Positions 16,001 to 25,840 of a stretch of 42,936 bases of DNA are shown here, piece by piece; within the stretch, counting starts at the first letter, position 1, and the number at the start of each line of letters is the position of its first letter. Source of the DNA: Rhodospirillales bacterium (GTDB lineage: Bacteria; Pseudomonadota; Alphaproteobacteria; Reyranellales; Reyranellaceae); NCBI GenBank assembly GCA_009377525.1, contig WHTW01000054.1, forward strand, positions 1 to 42,936. The letters run 5' to 3'. The position numbers were made by a program, and so were the translations under genes. The notes beneath the pieces are model-generated. The model saw only the letters and a list, made by a program, of their open reading frames with translations. It was not told the origin of the DNA and made no database searches.

Positions 16001-17503
16001 CTATCCAGCCACGATCACCGGCTCCAGATCGAACGCCTCGGCGGCGCTTTCCAGTCGCCGCGCCGTCACGTCGCCCAGGCTGCCCTTGGCGCCGGGCGGC
16101 ACCAGCAGGCGCAGTTGCCGTTCGGTGCGGCGCAGCTGGATCTGCGGCAGGAGGCCGGGCGCGCCGCCGCTCAGATTGTAGGCCAGCCTGAGGCAGGCGC
16201 CGAGGCGGCGGGCGTAGGTGCGGCCCTTGCCGTCGGTGAGGTGAAGCGCGGTGTCGAGCATCGCCGCCTTGGGATCGCTCTTGTAGCGATAGGCCAGCGT
16301 CATCGCGAGAACGGCGCGCTCGCGATGGCTCATGCCCGGCGCCGGCAGGTGCAGCACCCGGATATAGGCCTGCTCGGCGCGATAGTCGGGATGGTCGTTC
16401 CACGAGATGTCGCTGAGATGGCAGGCGGCGGTGCGCAGGACGCGGTCGGACTCGCTTTCGCCGACGAACACCGGGCTCAGCCAGTCGAAGATCTCGGCGG
16501 GCGCGAGATCGAAGCGCCGCCAATCGGCGCCCTGCTCCTCGGCGAAGGCGATCAGCGGATGGCGCGCGCGCTCGGCTTCGCTCAATCGCGAATAATAAAA
16601 GCCCTCGCGCAGGCCGAAGGCGGAGAACACCACGTTGCGCGGCTTCAGCGCCGCCAGCAACCGGTCAAGCGCCAGGCAGGCGAGCGGCAGGGTGTCGACG
16701 CGCCGGCGCGACACGCCGGGCATCTTCTCCAGCGATTTGGCGCTCTGCACGGCGATCAGGCGCGCCACCGCGCGCGCCTCTTCGGCCGAGATGTCATAGT
16801 GATGGATGATGTGCAGCGGATAGCCCGCCTGCTCCATGTGCAGCCGCGCGAAGGAGCGCCAGGCACCGCCCACGGCATAAAAGGTGTTGCCGGTCTCCTC
16901 GCGCAGCCAGCGCACGTTCTCAATGGCGTCGACGACGATCTTCTTGGGATCGCCCTTCCCCGACGACATCAGCCTGAGCGGGCCCACCGGAAGAGTGCTG
17001 GAGTTGCCGAGCTTGCCCTGCCCCACGGCGACCAGCTCGAGGCTGCCGCCGCCCAGGTCGCCCATCACACCGGTGGCGTCGGGCATGCCGCAGATCACGC
17101 CGTAGCCCGAGAAGCGCGCCTCGTCCTGGCCGCTCACGATATGCGGCTTGATGCCGGGCCGGCTCGCCAGCTCGCGCATGAAATCGGCGCCGTCGGCGGC
17201 GTCGCGCACGGCGGCCGTGGCGAGCAGGTCGAGCGACGTCACCTTCATGTTGTGTGCGAGCGTCGTGAAGCGGTCGATGTTGGCCAGCGCCATCTCGACG
17301 CCTTCGGGATTGAGCCGGCCGGTAGCGTCCAGGCCGCGCGCCAGACCGCACAGCACCTTCTCGTTAAACACCGGTAGGGGCGCGCGGCTGGCGCGCTCGT
17401 AGACGACCAGGCGGATTGAGTTCGAGCCGACGTCGATGATTCCGACGCGGCCCTTGCCCAAGGTGGTGTCCGAGCCCTCAGCCACGGTTGCCTCGCCGTC
17501 CAT
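16001..17503 (-). CDS. ppx: Exopolyphosphatase (Ppx/GppA family)
   Basis: A 500-residue enzyme that releases phosphate from the ends of inorganic polyphosphate, with possible pppGpp hydrolysis as in GppA. The ASKHA-fold motifs are GIIDVGSNSIRLVVYE (about residues 20–35) and GDLGGGSLELV in the second phosphate loop. The middle carries the HD-like helical region (GVSRRRVDTLPLACLALDRL). The start MDGEATVAEGSD is the only ATG before the first motif. It lies 86 bases downstream of ppk on the same strand, so synthesis and degradation of polyphosphate are probably co-transcribed, with a stem-loop in the gap. Confidence 0.9.
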   Translation of the reverse strand: MDGEATVAEGSDTTLGKGRVGIIDVGSNSIRLVVYERASRAPLPVFNEKVLCGLARGLDATGRLNPEGVEMALANIDRFTTLAHNMKVTSLDLLATAAVRDAADGADFMRELASRPGIKPHIVSGQDEARFSGYGVICGMPDATGVMGDLGGGSLELVAVGQGKLGNSSTLPVGPLRLMSSGKGDPKKIVVDAIENVRWLREETGNTFYAVGGAWRSFARLHMEQAGYPLHIIHHYDISAEEARAVARLIAVQSAKSLEKMPGVSRRRVDTLPLACLALDRLLAALKPRNVVFSAFGLREGFYYSRLSEAERARHPLIAFAEEQGADWRRFDLAPAEIFDWLSPVFVGESESDRVLRTAACHLSDISWNDHPDYRAEQAYIRVLHLPAPGMSHRERAVLAMTLAYRYKSDPKAAMLDTALHLTDGKGRTYARRLGACLRLAYNLSGGAPGLLPQIQLRRTERQLRLLVPPGAKGSLGDVTARRLESAAEAFDLEPVIVAG

Positions 17504-17535
17504 GCGCGTCCCTCTAGCCGAAACCGCACGGAATT

Positions 17536-17570
17536 GCAGCGGCGATTCGGGCGCGACCCGACGCCGCTGC
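17536..17570 (-). repeat. Stem-loop in the ppk–ppx gap
   Basis: The nine-base perfect arms GCAGCGGCG (17536–17544) and CGCCGCTGC (17562–17570) enclose a second stem TCGGG/CCCGA (17547–17551, 17557–17561). There is no T-run after it, so it would suit an intercistronic processing or attenuation structure better than a strong terminator. Confidence 0.5.
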
Positions 17571-17589
17571 TGACCTCATTGGCACACCC

Positions 17590-19758
17590 TCAGGAGCTCA
17601 GCACCAACCGCGGCACGGCGCCGCTCAGTTTCAGGGCGCTGCCGCGACCCGAGAGCGACGGATTGGTCATGAAATAGTGATGCGCGATGAACGGTTCCTT
17701 GCCGACCGGTGGGCGGCTGTAGGAGCCGTCGGGCGCCATGATCCAGCTCTGAGCGTCGTCCTTTAGGTTGGCGACCATGATCTGGTCGAGCACCTGCTCG
17801 TGTACCGTGGGGTTCTCGACCGGGCAGAGCAACTCGACGCGCCGGTCGAGATTGCGCGGCATCCAGTCAGCCGAGGAGATGAAGACCTTGGCGTCGGGCG
17901 ACGGCAACGGCTTGCCGTTGGCGAAGCACATGATGCGCGCATGTTCGAGGAAGCGGCCGATGATGCTCTTGACGCGGATATGCTCGCTCAATCCCGGCAT
18001 GCCGGGCCTGAGGCAGCAGATGCCGCGCACCACGAGGTCGATCTGCACCCCGGCATTCGAAGCGGCATAGAGCCGGTCGATCAGCTTGGCGTCGACCAGG
18101 GAGTTCAGCTTGGCCCAGATCGCGGCCGGGCGGCCCGCCTTGGCGTTCTCGATCTCGGCGTCGATCAGGCTGTAAAGCGTGGGCCTGAGCGTCACCGGGG
18201 CGAAGGCGATCTTCTCCATCTGCTCGGGCCGCGCATAGCCCGTCATGTAGTTGAACAGCCGGGCGGCATCGCGGGCGATCACCGGATCGCAGGTGAAGAA
18301 CGACAGGTCGGTGTAGATGCGCGCCGTGATCGGATGATAGTTGCCGGTGCCAAAATGCACGTAGGTGCGCGTGGCCTGCGCCTCGCGCCGCACCACCATC
18401 GAGACCTTGGCGTGGGTCTTGAGGTCGATGAAGCCGTAGACCACCTGCACGCCGGCGCGCTCGAGATCGCGCGCCCAGCGGATGTTGGCCTCTTCGTCGA
18501 AGCGCGCTTTCAGCTCGACCAGCGCCGTCACCGTCTTGCCGGCTTCGGCGGCCGCGATGAGTTCCTTGACGATCGGTGAATCGGCGGAGGTCCGATAGAG
18601 CGTCTGCTTGATCGCCACCACTGCCGGGTCGCGCGCCGCCTGGCGCACGAACTGCACGACGACGTCGAAGCTCTCGTAGGGATGATGGACGACGATGTCC
18701 TTGGCGCGGATGGCGGCGAAGCAGTCGCCGCCGAAGTCGCGGATGCGTTCGGGGAAGCGCACGTCGTAGGTCACGAACTTCAGGTCCCGCCGGTCGTCGA
18801 CGATCACCGACTTCACGTCGACGATGTTGAGCATGCGGTCGAGATGGAAGACGTGCACGGTCTGGGTCTGCGCGGGGATCTCGAGCTGGTCGAACAGGAA
18901 CTCGCGCAGCTCCGCCGGCATCGCCGAGTTGACCGAGATCGAGATCAGGTCGCCACGGCGGCGGCGCTTGAGCGCGCTCTCGTAGAGCAGCACGAGGTCT
19001 TCCGCCTCCTCGTTGATCTCGACGTCGCTGTCGCGGATCAGGCGGAACACGCCGCGCTCGATCACCTCGTAGCCGGGGAACAGCCGCGGCAGGTAGATGT
19101 CGACCAGGTCCTCGAGCGACAGGAAGCGGATCGCCGCGCCGGGCAGGCGCACGAAGCGGTCGACCTGCGGCGGCAGCGGCAGCAGCGCCATCAGCGGGCG
19201 GCGGTCATCCTTGCGCTGCAGCTTCAGGATGGTCGAGAAGCCGCCGTTGGGGATGAAGGGAAAGGGATGCGCCGGATCGATGGCGAGCGGCGTCAGGATC
19301 GGGAAGACCTGGTCGATGAAGTACTGGTCGAGCCAGGAGCGCTCGGTCTCGGTCAGCTCGCCCGGGTCGAGGACGGCGATGCCGGCCTCGCGCAATTCGT
19401 CCTGCAGGGAGGCCCAGACGTCCTGCTGGCGGGCCATCAGGGTCGAGACGCGCTCGCGGATGGCCGCGAGCTGCTCGGCCGGGGTCATGCCGTCGTCGCT
19501 CAGCAGGGCCGACCGGGTCTGCAGCATGTCGACAAGGCCGGCCACGCGGACCATGTAGAACTCGTCCAGGATGTCGGCCGAGATCGACAGGAAGCGCACC
19601 CGCTCCAGCAGCGGATGGCGCTTGTTGCTGGCCTCCTCGAGGACCCGGAGGTTGAACGCCAGCCATGACAGTTCACGATTGATGAAGCGCCGCGGGCTGT
19701 CGGGTGCTATTTCCAGGCCCGACGCTATTTCGTTGGTGGTCGCATTGAGGGCATCCAT
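17590..19758 (-). CDS. ppk: Polyphosphate kinase 1
   Basis: A 722-residue PPK1 that polymerises the gamma phosphate of ATP into polyphosphate. The N-terminal domain starts [20 protein letters not shown], the family hallmark. The two conserved active-site histidines are His449 ([10 protein letters not shown]) and His468 ([11 protein letters not shown]), spaced 19 residues as in E. coli His435 and His454. [17 protein letters not shown] marks the C-terminal phospholipase D-like domain. The length is slightly above the 688 of E. coli because of a C-terminal tail. The 85-base gap to the divergent sixA-like gene must hold its promoter. Confidence 0.95.
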   Translation of the reverse strand: MDALNATTNEIASGLEIAPDSPRRFINRELSWLAFNLRVLEEASNKRHPLLERVRFLSISADILDEFYMVRVAGLVDMLQTRSALLSDDGMTPAEQLAAIRERVSTLMARQQDVWASLQDELREAGIAVLDPGELTETERSWLDQYFIDQVFPILTPLAIDPAHPFPFIPNGGFSTILKLQRKDDRRPLMALLPLPPQVDRFVRLPGAAIRFLSLEDLVDIYLPRLFPGYEVIERGVFRLIRDSDVEINEEAEDLVLLYESALKRRRRGDLISISVNSAMPAELREFLFDQLEIPAQTQTVHVFHLDRMLNIVDVKSVIVDDRRDLKFVTYDVRFPERIRDFGGDCFAAIRAKDIVVHHPYESFDVVVQFVRQAARDPAVVAIKQTLYRTSADSPIVKELIAAAEAGKTVTALVELKARFDEEANIRWARDLERAGVQVVYGFIDLKTHAKVSMVVRREAQATRTYVHFGTGNYHPITARIYTDLSFFTCDPVIARDAARLFNYMTGYARPEQMEKIAFAPVTLRPTLYSLIDAEIENAKAGRPAAIWAKLNSLVDAKLIDRLYAASNAGVQIDLVVRGICCLRPGMPGLSEHIRVKSIIGRFLEHARIMCFANGKPLPSPDAKVFISSADWMPRNLDRRVELLCPVENPTVHEQVLDQIMVANLKDDAQSWIMAPDGSYSRPPVGKEPFIAHHYFMTNPSLSGRGSALKLSGAVPRLVLSS

Positions 19759-19843
19759 CCGAGAAACGGTAAACCCTCGTCATGACCGTGTCATGGCAAT
19801 TCAATAAATCATTGTTTGACAAGGATTTTCCGCGGATCACGCC

Positions 19844-20368
19844 GTGAAGACCCTGCTTCTCCTGCGGCATGCGAAATCAGCCTGGAGCGATCCCCGCCTG
19901 GACGACCACGATCGCCCCCTGAACGGGCGCGGTGAGCGGGCGGCCAAGGCCATGGCCGACCATGTCGCCCGCAAGGCCCCCCGCCCCGACCTGATCCTGT
20001 GCTCCACGGCCATGCGGACGCGCCAGACGCTGGCGCCGCTCCTGAAGCGGCTCAGGCCCCCCGCGCCGCCGATTTCGCTGGAGAACGGCCTGTACCTCGC
20101 CTCCGAGGACGTCCTGCTGGACCGCATCCGGGCCGTGGGAGACGACGTCCCGACGGTCCTGCTGATCGGCCACAATGACGGGATCGGCCAGCTTGCCGCC
20201 GATCTGGCCGGCAGCGGCCCGGCCGAAGCCCTGGCCGCGCTGTGGGAGAAATACCCCACCGGAGCGCTGGCCGTCCTGCGCCTGCCGGACAGCCCCTGGA
20301 GCGACCTCCTGCCCGGTTCGGCCAGGCTTTTGGACTTCGTTCGCCCCCGCGACCTGGCGGTGACATAG
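19844..20368 (+). CDS. SixA-type phosphohistidine phosphatase
   Basis: A 174-residue member of the histidine phosphatase (RHG) family. The phosphoacceptor is His9 in LLLRHAKSAW, the RHAKS form characteristic of SixA rather than of phosphoglycerate mutases. Further family residues lie in CSTAMRTRQT and LIGHNDGIGQLA. SixA in E. coli removes phosphate from histidine phosphotransfer proteins, and the target here is unknown. The start is a GTG with only a weak GGAT site. The start is supported by the motif position and the frame ends upstream. It is divergent from ppk and convergent with the short-chain dehydrogenase. Confidence 0.82.
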   Translation: MKTLLLLRHAKSAWSDPRLDDHDRPLNGRGERAAKAMADHVARKAPRPDLILCSTAMRTRQTLAPLLKRLRPPAPPISLENGLYLASEDVLLDRIRAVGDDVPTVLLIGHNDGIGQLAADLAGSGPAEALAALWEKYPTGALAVLRLPDSPWSDLLPGSARLLDFVRPRDLAVT

Positions 20369-20373
20369 CTCAT

Positions 20374-20401
20374 CGGAGCGCGGGCCTCCGGCGCGCGCTC
20401 C
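20374..20401. repeat. Palindromic element 5, shortened, at a convergent junction
   Basis: CGGAGCGCGGGCCTCCGG is identical to the start of element 3. It is followed directly by GCGCGCGCTCC, leaving only eight-base arms (20375–20382, 20394–20401). It looks like a copy that lost its centre, and it occupies the 38-base gap between two convergent genes. Confidence 0.75.
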
Positions 20402-20406
20402 AAAGA

Positions 20407-21186
20407 TCAGTACGTGCCCGGATATTGCCCGCCGTCCATCAGCAGGTTCTGGCCGGTGATGTAGCTCGCATGCACGCTGCACAGGAAGGCGCAGGCGGCG
20501 CCGAATTCCTCCGGCGTGCCGAAGCGGCCGGCCGGGTTCATCTTGGCGCCCGCCTGGAACTCTTCCTCGTAGCTCTTGCCGCTCTTGGCGGCGCGCGCCT
20601 TGTAGGTGCCGCGCAGGCGGTCGGTGTCGAACGGTCCGGGCAGCAGGCCGTTGATGGTCACGCCATGGCGCACCGTGACGCGCGCGACGCCGGCGACAAA
20701 TCCGGTGAGGCCACTCCTCGCACCGTTGCTGAGCCCCAGGATGTCGATCGGCGCCTTCACCGAGCTCGACGTGATGTTCACGATGCGCCCGAAGCCGCGC
20801 TTCATCATGCCGTCGACCGACGCCTTGATGAACTCGATGGGTGTCAGCATGTTGGCGTCGATTGCCTTGATCCAGTCGTCGCGGCCCCAGTCGCGGAAGT
20901 CGCCGGGCGGCGGGCCGCCGGCATTGTTGACGATGATGTCGGGCTCCGGACAGGCCGCCAGCACCTGCTTGCGGCCGGCGTCGGTCGTAACGTCGACGGC
21001 GATCGGCGTCACCTTCACGCCGGTCTTCTTGCGGATCTCCTCCGCCGTCGCCTCGAGCTCAGCCTTGGTGCGCGCGTTGATCACCAGATCGACGCCCTCC
21101 TGCGCCAGCGCCATGGCGCAGCCCTTGCCCAATCCCTTGCTCGCCGCGCAGACGATCGCCTTGCGGCCCTTGATGCCCATATCCAT
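20407..21186 (-). CDS. Short-chain dehydrogenase/reductase-like protein without canonical Tyr/Lys
   Basis: A 259-residue SDR-fold protein. The cofactor loop CAASKGLGKGCAMAL replaces the usual TGxxxGxG. NNAGGP and the catalytic-type Ser region NITSSSVKAP are present. Where classical SDRs have Tyr-x3-Lys, this sequence reads LSNGARSGLTGF, so both Tyr and Lys are absent. The C-terminus (FGTPEEFGAACAFLCSVHAS and MDGGQYPG) is normal. Annotation as a 3-oxoacyl reductase is therefore not safe. It may be an atypical SDR subfamily with altered chemistry or a binding protein. AGGAG seven bases before the ATG fixes the start at 21186. Confidence 0.82.
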   Translation of the reverse strand: MDMGIKGRKAIVCAASKGLGKGCAMALAQEGVDLVINARTKAELEATAEEIRKKTGVKVTPIAVDVTTDAGRKQVLAACPEPDIIVNNAGGPPPGDFRDWGRDDWIKAIDANMLTPIEFIKASVDGMMKRGFGRIVNITSSSVKAPIDILGLSNGARSGLTGFVAGVARVTVRHGVTINGLLPGPFDTDRLRGTYKARAAKSGKSYEEEFQAGAKMNPAGRFGTPEEFGAACAFLCSVHASYITGQNLLMDGGQYPGTY

Positions 21187-21213
21187 CGCTTACACTCCTT
21201 CTCACAAAGAATG

Positions 21214-21308
21214 CCTCACCCTGAGGAGCTGCCGCAGGAGTTACCCACCCACGCGCGGTTTACCGCGCGCATTCGAGACGGGCGCTACGCGCCCTCCTCA
21301 AGGTGAGG
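21214..21308. repeat. Palindromic element 6, different sequence family
   Basis: The 15-base arms CCTCACCCTGAGGAG (21214–21228) and 21294–21308 have one mismatch. Between them are two small hairpins, GCGCGG/CCGCGC (21253–21268) and GGGCGC/GCGCCC (21280–21294). It lies between two genes of the same strand. It has no sequence in common with elements 1–5. Confidence 0.8.
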
Positions 21309-21323
21309 CGGTAGGTGGTCTCA

Positions 21324-21785
21324 CTAGTTCACGCGAGTCCAAAGTTGCGTTTCGCCGAACATCGGTGCGCCGACATAGCCGCGCAGGCGCAGCTTGCCGT
21401 CCGGCTGCAGGCTGATGTTGGCGTTGTAGGTCTTGCCGTTCTCGCCGTTGTAGATCTGACCTTCCTCGAAGGCGTTGGGGTCCGACGTCTTCTTGAAGCC
21501 CCAGATCAGCGGCATGCCAAGCACCTTGCGGCTGTGCAACGCCGGATCGGTGTTGCGCCAATCGGTCGCCACGTCGGGCGCGACGACGGTGCCGTCGGGT
21601 CCGCGGGGTTCGATCAGGCCGACGATGACGCTGCAGATCGCCCCGCTCTTCGGATCGGGGCACGGCGCGATGCGGACCTGCGCCTTACCTGACGCCGTCA
21701 GCCAGGTGCCCGTCACCGATGATTGCTGCGCCGATGCGGTCGACGCCAGAAGGCCAAGCAACACCACCAGCAAGATGCTTCTCAT
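21324..21785 (-). CDS. DUF2147 family exported protein
   Basis: 153 residues with a Sec signal peptide (MRSILLVVLLGLLASTASA). The DUF2147 pattern follows: GTWLTASGKAQVRIAPC near the start, LIWGFKKTSDPNAFEEGQIY in the middle and GYVGAPMFGETQLWTRV at the end. The family is a small periplasmic beta-barrel-like domain of unknown function. The start at 21785 is supported by GAGGGAGG eight bases upstream; a nine-residue longer form is possible but unneeded. It follows hdaA by 23 bases on the same strand. Confidence 0.82.
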   Translation of the reverse strand: MRSILLVVLLGLLASTASAQQSSVTGTWLTASGKAQVRIAPCPDPKSGAICSVIVGLIEPRGPDGTVVAPDVATDWRNTDPALHSRKVLGMPLIWGFKKTSDPNAFEEGQIYNGENGKTYNANISLQPDGKLRLRGYVGAPMFGETQLWTRVN

Positions 21786-21808
21786 TCTTGTTCCCTCCCT
21801 CGCGTCGC

Positions 21809-22492
21809 TCATGTCGAGGCCGAAAGCTCCGCCAGCACGTCGGCCGCCAGGCGACGGTCGATCTCGCGGCGCTCGGCCAGCGCGCGCCGGTCGAGTGCCG
21901 CGACCACGCGGCGTGCCGCTTCGGCGGAGCGCTCCATGTGCGACACCAGATAGTGCACGACGCCGGGCGCCGCGTGCAATTGCCGATCAGCGAGCTGCTT
22001 CAGGATGATCGAGCCCAGCAGTTCGTCGTCCGGCGCGGCCACGGCGACAGCCGGCGCCGCGCGCAGCCGCGAAGCGAGGTCGGGCAAGGCGATCCGCCAA
22101 TGCGCCGGCAGCGCTTGTGCGACCAGCAGCAGATGGCCGCGATGCTCGCGGGCGAGATTGTAGAGATGGAGCAGCGCGCGCTCGGGCGCGCGGTCGGCGT
22201 CGTCGATCGCGATCCTGGGCGATGCGTTGATGAGCTCCGACAGATCGGCGACGCTCTTGCCCTCGAGGTCCCTGCCTTCGATCACCATCGCGCCGGCGCG
22301 CGCCGCCCAGATGCGCGCCAGATGGGTCTTGCCGCAGCCCGGCGGGCCGCCCAGCGCCAGCGCCGGCGCCAGCCAGTCCGGCCAGCGGTCGATCCAGGCC
22401 AGTGCCTCGCGATTGCCGTCGGCGACGACGAAGTCCTCGCGGGCATAGGTCGGTGGTGGCAGGGCGAGGTCGAAAGTGAGCTGACGGGCCAT
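21809..22492 (-). CDS. hdaA: DnaA regulatory AAA+ protein HdaA
   Basis: A 227-residue DnaA-related AAA+ protein. In alphaproteobacteria HdaA binds the sliding clamp and promotes hydrolysis of DnaA-bound ATP, preventing over-initiation. The N-terminal QLTFDL (residues 4–9) fits the clamp-binding motif. Walker A is GGPPGCGKTHLARIW. Walker B-like is IAIDDADRAPERAL. The C-terminal helical lid ends with RRVVAALDRRALAERREID. No DnaA-type DNA-binding domain follows, which separates it from DnaA. It starts four bases after the perM stop, so the genes are probably coupled. Confidence 0.87.
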   Translation of the reverse strand: MARQLTFDLALPPPTYAREDFVVADGNREALAWIDRWPDWLAPALALGGPPGCGKTHLARIWAARAGAMVIEGRDLEGKSVADLSELINASPRIAIDDADRAPERALLHLYNLAREHRGHLLLVAQALPAHWRIALPDLASRLRAAPAVAVAAPDDELLGSIILKQLADRQLHAAPGVVHYLVSHMERSAEAARRVVAALDRRALAERREIDRRLAADVLAELSAST

Positions 22493-22496
22493 CGAC

Positions 22497-23579
22497 TCAA
22501 GCGGCGTCGGCGCCGCGATAGTATTGGCTGTCGCGATAACGGCTGATGAGGTGACGCACCAGCACGCCGACCACTGCGGCCACCGGAACGGCGATCAGCA
22601 CGCCCACGAAGCCGAACAGCGCGCCACCCGCCAGCAACGCGAACATGATCCATACCGGATGCAGGCCCACCCTGTCGCCGACCAGCTTAGGCGACAAGAC
22701 GTTGCCCTCCAGCATCTGGCCGACCACGAACACGACGGCGACCTTCACAACGCCTATCCAGTCGGGCGGAAACTGCACCAGTGCCATGCCGAGCGCCATC
22801 ACTGCGCCGACGAAGGTGCCGACGAACGGGATGAACGAGATGGCTCCGGCGATCAGGCCGATGATCAGGCCGAACTGCAGGCCGACCAGCGACAGGCCGA
22901 TGGCGTAGATCGTGCCAAGCGAGATGCAGACCAGAGCCTGCCCGCGCACATAGCCGGCGATGGCGGCATTGGATTCGTGGGCGAGCTTGCGGATCGTGTC
23001 GGCATGGTCGCGTGGCAGGGCGCCGTCGAGCGCGCCGACCAGCCTCTCCCAGTCACGCAACAGGTAGAATGTCACGACCGGCGTCAGGAACAGCAGCGCC
23101 AACAGGTTGAAAATGGCGAGGCCGCCCTGCGCAAGCTTGCCGGCAACAGCCCCGGCAACTGCCAGCACCTGGCCCGCGCGCTGGGCCACCTCGGTCTGCA
23201 GTTCCTGGAGGCTTAGGGGCGGCAGGTTGAGCCGCTCGCGGACCGGATCGATCAGCGGCGTTATGCGGGCCGCCAGCTTCACCGTGTAGTCGGGCAGGTT
23301 GAGGATCAGCGATTGAAGCTGGGCGAACAGCGGCGGCAGGATTGCCATCGCCACGCCGACGGCGAGGAGGACCGCGAAGATCGTGACCGAGGTCGTCGCC
23401 CAGGTCCGCGACATGCCGAGCTTCTGCAGGCGTACGACCAACGGATCGAGGAAGTAGGCCACGGCGATGCCGACCACGAAGGGCAGCAGGATGTCGTTCA
23501 GCAGCCACAACAGCAGTAGGAAGACGGCAGCCATCGCCACCCAGAAGCGCCAGCGTGCGGGCTGGCCGGTCTCGCTCAT
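22497..23579 (-). CDS. AI-2E family transporter (PerM-like)
   Basis: A 360-residue polytopic membrane protein of the PerM/TqsA (AI-2E) family. The hydrophobic N-terminal pair WVAMAAVFLLLLWLLNDIL and FVVGIAVAYFLDPLVVRL is the family start. The central periplasmic or amphipathic segment is followed by helices with FIPFVGTFVGAVMA and the conserved VLSPKLVGDRVGLHP. Family members have been linked to autoinducer-2 export or cation/proton exchange; the role next to hdaA is unknown. The hdaA–perM pairing is common in alphaproteobacteria, as I recall it. Confidence 0.87.
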   Translation of the reverse strand: MSETGQPARWRFWVAMAAVFLLLLWLLNDILLPFVVGIAVAYFLDPLVVRLQKLGMSRTWATTSVTIFAVLLAVGVAMAILPPLFAQLQSLILNLPDYTVKLAARITPLIDPVRERLNLPPLSLQELQTEVAQRAGQVLAVAGAVAGKLAQGGLAIFNLLALLFLTPVVTFYLLRDWERLVGALDGALPRDHADTIRKLAHESNAAIAGYVRGQALVCISLGTIYAIGLSLVGLQFGLIIGLIAGAISFIPFVGTFVGAVMALGMALVQFPPDWIGVVKVAVVFVVGQMLEGNVLSPKLVGDRVGLHPVWIMFALLAGGALFGFVGVLIAVPVAAVVGVLVRHLISRYRDSQYYRGADAA

Positions 23580-23602
23580 CCGTCAGTCCCCCGCGGCCGC
23601 AA

Positions 23603-24676
23603 TCAGCGGACCTGCAATCGCCACTTGTCGGCTTCCTTATCGAGCACGAGTCCGGCCGAGGCCAGCGTGCGCTGCAGCTCGTCGGTGGTGCCGAAATATT
23701 CCAGCCTGAGCTCGGCGTGATCGGACTCGAGCTGGCGCACCACAACGCTCTTCAGTGCCGGAACGCTGCCCAGGCGCTGGCGTACCTGCACCCAGTCGCC
23801 GAGCGCCCGGATCGGCACGTAGACGTCGATCGTGTCCTGCGAATCGCGGTGCACGGTGGCGACGCTGCGCCACTGCTCATCGAGCTTCTGGTGGATCTGC
23901 TTGGCCGCGGTGGCGAGCTGGGCCGAATCGGGGACCGTCGTGCGCGGGATCTCGCTGCGCGCGCCGGTCTGCGCATCGTAGCGCAGGCCGCCGACGGTGA
24001 GCGGGCCGCCGTCCTTGTCGCCCTCGACGATCGCCACGACGATGGTCGGCGCGCGATAGCGCTCGTTGAGGCGGGCGAGTGCGGAGACGTCGCCGACATA
24101 GAGCTGCTCGGCGGTCACCGCGTTCTGGTCGAGCTGGTCGCCGCGCAACACCGTCACCGGCACGGCGCTGCCGGCAGTGTCGAGCGCCCGCCAGGCCTCG
24201 CGCCAGGCGTTGCGGTCGTCGAGAGGCTCCACCCCGGCTGCACCCTTCCACAGTGGAATCACCAGCGCAGGCCGCGACACCGTCTCGGCAATCTTGACGC
24301 CAGCCTGGCCAAGCCAGGCCTTCACCGGGTCGGGCTGGAACACGACGTTCAGCGTGGCGATGTAGCGGCCCGGCGCGGAGCGCTCGCGCACGAACTCGAT
24401 GCCGCGCACCATGCCTTCAAGGCTGGTCTCGTTGGGGATCATCACCCGGGCGCGGTCCTCCGGGGCCACGACCCGGTCGACCAGCGTCTTGGCCGCCTTG
24501 CGGCGCGCCTCGGTGATGCCCTGCTGGCGCGCCTGCACAGCATCGGGCGCTGACACGTCGACATCGACGCCGGTCACCGTGTAGGTGTTGCTGGCCTGGG
24601 CCAATGCACCGCCACACAAGTAAGGAACCGTCAGGAGGGCGATGAAGATCGTGGAAAACCAGCGGACTGGCGGCAT
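23603..24676 (-). CDS. DUF2066 domain protein, exported
   Basis: 357 residues from the ATG at 24676, with a signal peptide ending in GGALAQA. The DUF2066 pattern is seen in the mature N-terminus, [20 protein letters not shown] and [13 protein letters not shown] middle region with [10 protein letters not shown] and a C-terminal [18 protein letters not shown] follow. The family function is unknown, and its gene is typically found near purM. A GTG start at 24712 would extend it by 12 residues almost to the purM leader. It is the first gene of the DUF2066–perM–hdaA–DUF2147 run. Confidence 0.8.
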   Translation of the reverse strand: MPPVRWFSTIFIALLTVPYLCGGALAQASNTYTVTGVDVDVSAPDAVQARQQGITEARRKAAKTLVDRVVAPEDRARVMIPNETSLEGMVRGIEFVRERSAPGRYIATLNVVFQPDPVKAWLGQAGVKIAETVSRPALVIPLWKGAAGVEPLDDRNAWREAWRALDTAGSAVPVTVLRGDQLDQNAVTAEQLYVGDVSALARLNERYRAPTIVVAIVEGDKDGGPLTVGGLRYDAQTGARSEIPRTTVPDSAQLATAAKQIHQKLDEQWRSVATVHRDSQDTIDVYVPIRALGDWVQVRQRLGSVPALKSVVVRQLESDHAELRLEYFGTTDELQRTLASAGLVLDKEADKWRLQVR

Positions 24677-24736
24677 TGCGGGGGACCGGTTTTTGGCTAT
24701 GTTCGCGGCCACCTATCTAGCACGAATGAGCCCGGC

Positions 24737-25840
24737 TTGAAGCCTGACGCGCCCTCGGACAAACAAGGCCACAATCGACCGCCGCTGACCTACAAGGACG
24801 CCGGCGTCGATATAGATGCGGGCGACGCATTGGTCGAGCACATCAAGCCGTTGGCGCGCAGCACCGACCGGCGCGGCGTCATGGGCGGGCTTGGTGGCTT
24901 CGGCGGCCTGTTCGATCTCAGGGCCGCAGGCTTCAAGGATCCGATCCTGGTCTCGGGCACCGACGGCGTCGGCACCAAGCTCAAGGTGGCGATCGAGGCC
25001 GGCATCCCCGACACGGTCGGCATCGACCTGGTGGCGATGTGCGTCAACGACATCGTCGTGCAGGGCGCCGAGCCGCTGTTCTTCCTCGACTACTACGCCA
25101 GCGGCAAGCTCGACGTCGAGGCGGGCCGCCGCGTCGTCGCCGGCATCGCCGAAGGCTGCCGCCGCGCGGGCTGCGCCCTGGTCGGCGGCGAGACGGCGGA
25201 GATGCCCGGCATGTATGCCGACGGCGACTATGACCTCGCGGGCTTCTCGGTCGGGGCCGCCGAACGCGATGCCCTGCTGCCGCGTGCCGACATCGCGCCG
25301 GGCGACGTCGTGCTCGGCCTGGCGTCGAGCGGCGCACATTCCAACGGCTATTCGCTGGTGCGCCGCATCGTGGCGCGCAGCGGCCTGGGCTACGACGCCG
25401 CCGCGCCCTTCGCCAAAGGATCGCTCGGCCAGGTGCTGCTCGAGCCGACGCGCATCTATGTGAAGCCGCTGCTGGCGGCGATGCGCGCCACCGGCGCCAT
25501 CAAGGGCCTGGCGCACATCACCGGTGGCGGGCTGCCGGGCAATGCGCCGCGCTGCCTGCCCGACGGCACGCGCGCGCGTCTCGATGCGCGGCAATGGTCG
25601 GCGCCTGCCGTGTTCCGCTGGCTGTGCGAGGTGGGCCAGGTGCCGACCGACGACATGCTGCGCACCTTCAACTGCGGGCTCGGCATGATCGTCGTCACCG
25701 CGGCCGCCGATGCCGCGACAGTCGCCAAGGCGTTGGCCGACGCCGGCGAGAGCGTGTGCACGGTCGGCAGCATCGAGGCTGCGCCGCAAAGCGAAGCCGA
25801 CTGCGTGGTCGATCACGCCGAGAGCCTATGGCGAAGCTGA
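24737..25840 (+). CDS. purM: Phosphoribosylformylglycinamidine cyclo-ligase (AIR synthetase)
   Basis: A 367-residue purine biosynthesis enzyme converting FGAM and ATP to aminoimidazole ribotide in the cytoplasm. Signatures are [28 protein letters not shown], the nucleotide-binding [12 protein letters not shown] and [10 protein letters not shown]. No ATG exists before the conserved N-terminus. The only start near it is TTG at 24737–24739, overlapped by the stop of a four-codon ORF ATGAGCCCGGCTTGA (24726–24740). There is no obvious Shine–Dalgarno site. purN overlaps its last 13 bases. Confidence 0.94.
   Translation: MKPDAPSDKQGHNRPPLTYKDAGVDIDAGDALVEHIKPLARSTDRRGVMGGLGGFGGLFDLRAAGFKDPILVSGTDGVGTKLKVAIEAGIPDTVGIDLVAMCVNDIVVQGAEPLFFLDYYASGKLDVEAGRRVVAGIAEGCRRAGCALVGGETAEMPGMYADGDYDLAGFSVGAAERDALLPRADIAPGDVVLGLASSGAHSNGYSLVRRIVARSGLGYDAAAPFAKGSLGQVLLEPTRIYVKPLLAAMRATGAIKGLAHITGGGLPGNAPRCLPDGTRARLDARQWSAPAVFRWLCEVGQVPTDDMLRTFNCGLGMIVVTAAADAATVAKALADAGESVCTVGSIEAAPQSEADCVVDHAESLWRS

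Noticed and set aside
19817..19822. TTGACA in the ppk–sixA gap
   Set aside because: A -10 at 16–18 bases would fall inside or at the sixA start codon and does not resemble the consensus.
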